From Clostridiales bacterium (lineage in GTDB: Bacteria; Bacillota; Clostridia; Christensenellales; Christensenellaceae): DNA of 64,000 bases. The notes below the pieces were generated by a model, which saw nothing but the letters and a program-made list of their open reading frames with translations, was not told where the DNA came from and made no database searches. The stretch lies in the NCBI GenBank assembly GCA_015056045.1, contig SVGZ01000001.1:1-64000 (forward strand). Reading direction: 5' to 3'. The stretch's first letter is position 1. Each line of letters opens with the position of its first letter. Made by a program: the position numbers and the translations under genes. Below, piece by piece: positions 60,026 to 64,000 of this stretch.

Positions 60026-61418
60026 AAATAAACCCTCCGATCAGATCTGAATTTGCAGCGGCAAAAAGGATCACGGCAAAAATCAGCACATAATAGCAAA
60101 GGCAGCGAAGCACAGCCGGTGCTGCGGCAAACTTTGCTGCATAGCGATCGCGCGAAAGCTCGATCTTCTGCGAAAGAATACTCACGATAATGGAGAGAAG
60201 CAGTACAACAAGAAGCTCTGTATTAACAACAGATAAAGACCATGGCTTCGCAAATACCGATGCTATGATCGAAAATGCATCTCCGACCGTATAGGCACGG
60301 GGAAATACGAGAACAAACAGATTGATCACGAAAGTAATGGCAATACTTCCCCATTTAAAGAGCTGTTTCGGCATCTTTTTACTCAGTTTCTTGCGTTTTT
60401 TTGCCAAAAGCGAATCGATCGCAACGAAAAGACCTGTTATGATGCCCCAAATGAGGTAATTGCCGCTCAGATCATGCCAAAGCCCGCTTAAAGTCAAGGT
60501 CAAAACCGCAGCCACAGCCGATGTATATTTACCGAGTCCGCGAAGCTTAAACTGCAGCGGTGTAAAAACATAATCCGAAAGCCAGGAAGACAAACTGATA
60601 TGCCATCTGCGCCAATATTCAGACATCGTCTGTGAGATCATCGGCGCATTGAAATTATGTCTGGTTTCAAATCCCAGCATCTTCGAAATACCAACAGCCA
60701 TATCCGTATACCCCGAAAAATCAAGATATAACTGCATGCAATAGCCGATCAGGATCAGGAACCAGCCGAAACCGGAATCCATACTGCTGACATTCTGATA
60801 ATAAGGCGCAATGAGGATCGCCAGCCTGTCCGCAAAAACAAGCTTTTTAAAAAGACCAAAAAGCAGCATAGAAAAACCATAACTGAATCTTTCTTTGGTC
60901 AGTTTTTCACCGCCGTTTTCAAGCTGCGGAAGGAATTCCCCTGCACGAGTCAGCGGACCCATGGATATTTCTGCAAAATAGAGCGTATATGCCGCAAAAT
61001 GAACAAAATTCTTTGCCTGTTTTCCCTGTTCAAGATAAATATCGGCAAGATACCCAATACATTTGAACATACAATAGGAAAAACCCAGCGGAAAAACCAA
61101 CTCAAGCCGCAGCCCCGTGAGCGAAGTCAGAAGCTGGCTCAAAAGCGGTGAATAACGCAGAATAAAGTATAATCCGGTAATGCCTGCGATCGCAGCCGCC
61201 AATATCGGAAAAGCTTTTTTCTTTTCCAGAAAACCGCCGATCAGATAACACACAAGCGAAAACAACAGCATGAATACCGCCGCATATACGCTGTATGCAC
61301 AATAGAACACCAGATTGACCAAGAGAAGAAAACCGGCTGCTGCCTTTTTGGGTAAAAAAGCCCGGACAATTACTGTCAGGCTTACGAAAATCAAAAATAA
61401 AAGTGATGTAAATTCCAA
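60012..61418 (-). CDS. MBOAT-family O-acyltransferase (DltB/AlgI-like)
   Basis: A 468-residue polytopic membrane protein with about eleven segments. MBOAT signatures are W-R-R-W-H-I-S-L-S-S-W-L (residues 269-280) and the catalytic His H315 in L-S-G-L-W-H-D. These enzymes take an acyl group from a cytoplasmic carrier and pass it outward for O-acylation of a polysaccharide or teichoic acid. It sits between an acyl carrier protein gene and an SGNH gene, the same order as dltC-dltB-dltD reads. Confidence 0.93.
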   Translation of the reverse strand: MEFTSLLFLIFVSLTVIVRAFLPKKAAAGFLLLVNLVFYCAYSVYAAVFMLLFSLVCYLIGGFLEKKKAFPILAAAIAGITGLYFILRYSPLLSQLLTSLTGLRLELVFPLGFSYCMFKCIGYLADIYLEQGKQAKNFVHFAAYTLYFAEISMGPLTRAGEFLPQLENGGEKLTKERFSYGFSMLLFGLFKKLVFADRLAILIAPYYQNVSSMDSGFGWFLILIGYCMQLYLDFSGYTDMAVGISKMLGFETRHNFNAPMISQTMSEYWRRWHISLSSWLSDYVFTPLQFKLRGLGKYTSAVAAVLTLTLSGLWHDLSGNYLIWGIITGLFVAIDSLLAKKRKKLSKKMPKQLFKWGSIAITFVINLFVLVFPRAYTVGDAFSIIASVFAKPWSLSVVNTELLVVLLLSIIVSILSQKIELSRDRYAAKFAAAPAVLRCLCYYVLIFAVILFAAANSDLIGGFIYAQF

Positions 61419-61428
61419 AATAACTTCC

Positions 61429-61668
61429 TCAGAGTTTCCTCAGGATCGTATCGATCATATCGCCGACATTTTTAAAGCCGGCAGCTTCTTTCATCGTAAA
61501 ACGAATAGAAAATTCCTTTTCCATGCGCGTGATCAGGTTGATATGTTCAAGCGAATCCCAATCATCGACATCTGCAGCTACGGTTTCCGGCGTAATATCG
61601 AGCGATTCATCATCGAAATGGTCGCGAATAATTCCCTGTACTTTTTCCAAAACTTCCGATTTTGTCAT
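61429..61668 (-). CDS. Acyl carrier protein
   Basis: A 79-residue carrier with the phosphopantetheine site S39 in W-D-S-L-E-H-I-N-L. It overlaps the FkbH-like gene by four bases, which indicates tight coupling. It is dedicated to this operon and is not next to any fatty-acid genes. By position it corresponds to DltC. The expected cargo is the acyl group loaded by the FkbH-like enzyme. Confidence 0.93.
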   Translation of the reverse strand: MTKSEVLEKVQGIIRDHFDDESLDITPETVAADVDDWDSLEHINLITRMEKEFSIRFTMKEAAGFKNVGDMIDTILRKL

Positions 61669-63419
61669 TTTCTTATGATCTCCATTGCATAGTTTTTCGC
61701 CTCATAACCGGCGATATCCAGGACATAACGTCCTTCCTCTTCTGTTGTTTCAAATCCAAATTTCGGGTAAAAATCTTTTATGATAACATTCTTTGCCGTC
61801 GGAATATAACGGCCGATCAGCTTCTTTACTCCCTTTTCCCTCAGGCGAAGGATCAGTTCCTGCAACATGACGTTTTCCAGGTCACGCTTAAACACACGGC
61901 AGCTCATGAGGAAAAGGCTGATATCCGCCGTATCTTCCATGATTTCTGCCGAAAGAATGCCGACAATGCCGTTATCCCCAAAACGATCTTCCAACGCTGC
62001 GGAAAAGCTGATCCTGTTGGGATCTTCTGCCAGATCCAAAACTTCCGCTTCGGAAAGTCTCCATGTTGTGAAATTAAACTGATTTGTCTTGTTGATGAGC
62101 TGCGTAACACGCGCAATATTACCGCCGCCGAAATCTTCAATACGGCAGCGCATTGCAAGCGAACGCAAATATTCGCCATAATCTGTAAATGCTGCCTGCT
62201 GTGCCTGTCTTTTGATATTGCCGCGGTAAGTTTCATTTCTAATGAGATCATCCTTCATCAGGCGGATCGTTTCAAAATATCCTTTTCTATCAAGAATTCG
62301 GAGGAAATCCTCTGCTTCCGTAAGTTCCGGTGCTTCCACTTCGGGGATAAAACCGCGAACGATCTGTCTTTCGGCCGGGTTATCATCAAAAAATACGACA
62401 CTGTCTAACCCGATATTCAGTTCTTTGGCGATGGACGCAATATTTTCAGATTTGGGTTCCCAATTTGCCTTTATCAGAATGAAATCTTCTTTTTTTAAAA
62501 TGCTGGAGGGATGTGTAAAACCGGATAACGCCGCCGCTTCTTCATTTTTCGAACAGATATTCAGGCTGATGCCCATCTGCCCCAAAGTTTTGATGTAATC
62601 CTGCAGATCGGCATATACCATTCCCTGCGGGCTTTCTTTTCCAAGGGCAATCCCCGAAACACCATCATCGCCGATAACACCGCCCCAAAGAGTATTATCC
62701 AGGTCGATCGCCATAGACTTTTTGTTTTTACCATAGATCGCCTTGATGATCTTGGATAAACTGTCGCAAATATGCGGGATAGCCGGCAATGTACAAAGAT
62801 ACTTATACAGATACCATGCTGTCCTGTCATGCCATTTATCCAGTCCGAAGCTTGCCGCAAGATAGTTGATATCGTTAATATAAAAACCTTCGTGCTTTTC
62901 CTGGTATTCCCCAAAAAGCGCATTTAGGCGTGCAATAAAACGGTTTCTGCCATTTTTATGGATGCTGTCCATATTGCCCATCAGGCGGTAATCCAAGGCT
63001 TCAAAATTATTCTGAATGATAACACAGGATAAACTCTGCCAAGCCTTTTCAAAGCGGGAATATTCGCTCTGCAGAAGCGCTTCTCTTTCCTCATCCGAAA
63101 AACCGGGCTCCGGAAAAGCATTGATATTTTTGTTGGAAGTATGAAAATAGACGATATCCGGCGCAAATGCACGCAGTTCCTCTGAAAATACAGCATCTTC
63201 AAAAAACATCCCATACTGCCCTTCAAAGAATACAGGCTTGATACCACGATAGAGCAGGAAGATTTCCAGGATGTTTTTAAATTCACCGATCGTCGAACCG
63301 GAAAGGATCGCGATCTTCTTTTCCACTAAGCCCTCTTGTGCGAGAAGCTGTTTTTTTAAGGCTCTCTTTTTTGCAAGGATCGCTTCCCCATTAAGCGGAT
63401 ATTCCAAAAGTCCCAGCAT
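61665..63419 (-). CDS. FkbH-like HAD-IIIC enzyme
   Basis: A 584-residue FkbH-family protein. The N-terminal part (about 36-220) resembles an SGNH-like domain. The HAD core starts with M-A-I-D239-L-D241-N-T-L-W-G-G, then N-I-C289-S-K-N-E-E with the Cys used for glyceryl transfer in FkbH enzymes, then V-V-F-F-D345-D346-N-P. A GNAT-like C-terminal domain follows. Characterised FkbH proteins take the glyceryl group from 1,3-bisphosphoglycerate and load it on a carrier protein. Next to a dedicated ACP and an MBOAT, it probably supplies the acyl group. Confidence 0.9.
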   Translation of the reverse strand: MLGLLEYPLNGEAILAKKRALKKQLLAQEGLVEKKIAILSGSTIGEFKNILEIFLLYRGIKPVFFEGQYGMFFEDAVFSEELRAFAPDIVYFHTSNKNINAFPEPGFSDEEREALLQSEYSRFEKAWQSLSCVIIQNNFEALDYRLMGNMDSIHKNGRNRFIARLNALFGEYQEKHEGFYINDINYLAASFGLDKWHDRTAWYLYKYLCTLPAIPHICDSLSKIIKAIYGKNKKSMAIDLDNTLWGGVIGDDGVSGIALGKESPQGMVYADLQDYIKTLGQMGISLNICSKNEEAAALSGFTHPSSILKKEDFILIKANWEPKSENIASIAKELNIGLDSVVFFDDNPAERQIVRGFIPEVEAPELTEAEDFLRILDRKGYFETIRLMKDDLIRNETYRGNIKRQAQQAAFTDYGEYLRSLAMRCRIEDFGGGNIARVTQLINKTNQFNFTTWRLSEAEVLDLAEDPNRISFSAALEDRFGDNGIVGILSAEIMEDTADISLFLMSCRVFKRDLENVMLQELILRLREKGVKKLIGRYIPTAKNVIIKDFYPKFGFETTEEEGRYVLDIAGYEAKNYAMEIIRK

Positions 63420-63434
63420 AATTCCCTCTTATGA

Positions 63435-63956
63435 TTACACGTTCGTCGGATAATAGATCTCGATACAGCTTACCTTATCATTTTCAAAGTCAATGATCAT
63501 ACAAGGGCTTGCAAGATCTCCCTGTTTGCCCGAAATGGAATAGACCATCTGATAGTCACTTTCCATATAGTATTTATCTCCATAGGCTTTAACGACAGCA
63601 TCTTTTGTATCGCCAACTTTGATGCCTCTCGCGGTCTCAAGGCTGTCATCTGTAAGGCGGATGATATACCAGACATCGATGCCGCCATTGCCCGGATTTG
63701 TAAATACGGAACAGCCTGCATAGGCAAATTCTTTATCTTCGCCGTCATAGAGGCAGGAAGGTGCTGCAAACAGCTCATAATCGGAACCCAAAGCAGAAAG
63801 AAGCGGTGCAGCATCCTGAAAGATCGGATACCATTTTCCATCCACTTTTATGCCCATATCCTCTTTCATCGAGAAATCCTTTGCTCCGCAGCCTGTAAAA
63901 AGGAACATTGCTGCCGCCAGAAAAGCAAGCCATCTTACCAAACGTTTTTTCATCAT
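63435..63956 (-). CDS. Lipoprotein of unknown function
   Basis: A 173-residue lipoprotein; the signal peptide ends at the lipobox L-F-T-G-C (about residue 23). The mature part has no domain I know. It includes G-I-K-V-G-D-T-K-D-A-V-V-K-A-Y-G-D-K, a short repeat motif seen in small beta-rich secreted proteins. Two adjacent ATG codons follow a GGAG site and either could be used. It lies 15 bp upstream of the FkbH-like gene and is the first visible gene of the operon, so it may be an extracellular partner of the acylation system. Confidence 0.75.
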   Translation of the reverse strand: MMKKRLVRWLAFLAAAMFLFTGCGAKDFSMKEDMGIKVDGKWYPIFQDAAPLLSALGSDYELFAAPSCLYDGEDKEFAYAGCSVFTNPGNGGIDVWYIIRLTDDSLETARGIKVGDTKDAVVKAYGDKYYMESDYQMVYSISGKQGDLASPCMIIDFENDKVSCIEIYYPTNV

Positions 63957-64000
63957 TTATTCTCCATTTCTGTCTTCCGGCAATTCATAATATATTTTTG

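Overview
The window looks like chromosomal DNA of a low-to-moderate GC, anaerobic, Gram-positive Clostridia-type bacterium (Firmicutes/Bacillota). The support is a Spo0A homologue, an NfnAB-type bifurcating transhydrogenase, a short-form HisG with HisZ, a Firmicutes L10 leader, a Dlt-like surface acylation cluster, strong Shine-Dalgarno sites and sigma-A promoters. No dnaA, dnaN or rRNA genes are present, so genus cannot be set from this window.

Layout. 1-2.6 kb: the end of a membrane protein gene, a 3' fragment of ftsH, and head-to-head with it a 5'-truncated large serine recombinase; the two meet at a sharp junction near 1007. 2.6-9 kb: pepF, a PFL-family protein and an ACT-domain protein, tRNA-Thr, a decayed four-helix-bundle gene, a TPR protein and a lipoprotein. 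9-12.7 kb: rpmG-secE-nusG-rplK-rplA and, behind its own promoter and L10 leader, rplJ-rplL; rpoB does not follow. 13-20 kb: an XRE-cupin regulator, two P-II-like proteins with a tandemly repeated gene tail, a 2-hydroxyacid dehydrogenase, small unknowns, rho with a long leader, and a membrane acyltransferase. 20.2-24.7 kb: an XRE-cupin regulator with palindromic operators, then potABCD. 25-33 kb: a lipoprotein, an M20 peptidase, a TM2/XRE module bracketed by twin hairpins, nfnB-nfnA and an MFS transporter. 33.3-40.4 kb: a six-unit hairpin array, then the histidine operon hisZGDBHAF(IE). 40.5-46.8 kb: two sugar-acid-dehydratase-like enolase-superfamily paralogues, a NagD-type phosphatase, a GT-C-like membrane protein with a lipoprotein, and a class C serine hydrolase. 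46.8-51.4 kb: a cluster of five perfect DnaA boxes beside a 0A box, Spo0A lacking its phospho-acceptor aspartate, and a Gld-type ABC system whose ATPase has lost catalytic residues. 51.8-58.6 kb: four cytoplasmic GH43 paralogues. 58.7-64 kb: lipoprotein-FkbH-ACP-MBOAT-SGNH, resembling dltABCD with an FkbH enzyme in place of DltA.

The most unusual theme is the non-coding DNA. Several stop codons are followed by tandem arrays of about 60, 93, 100, 119 or 117 bp. Two arrays repeat the last codons of the upstream gene; in the nfnB array the changes are almost all synonymous. Others form hairpins with compensatory base changes between units, and one element family recurs behind at least four different genes. 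The strongest protein-coding novelty is the FkbH/ACP/MBOAT/SGNH operon, which by inference could esterify a surface polymer with a glycerate-derived acyl group.
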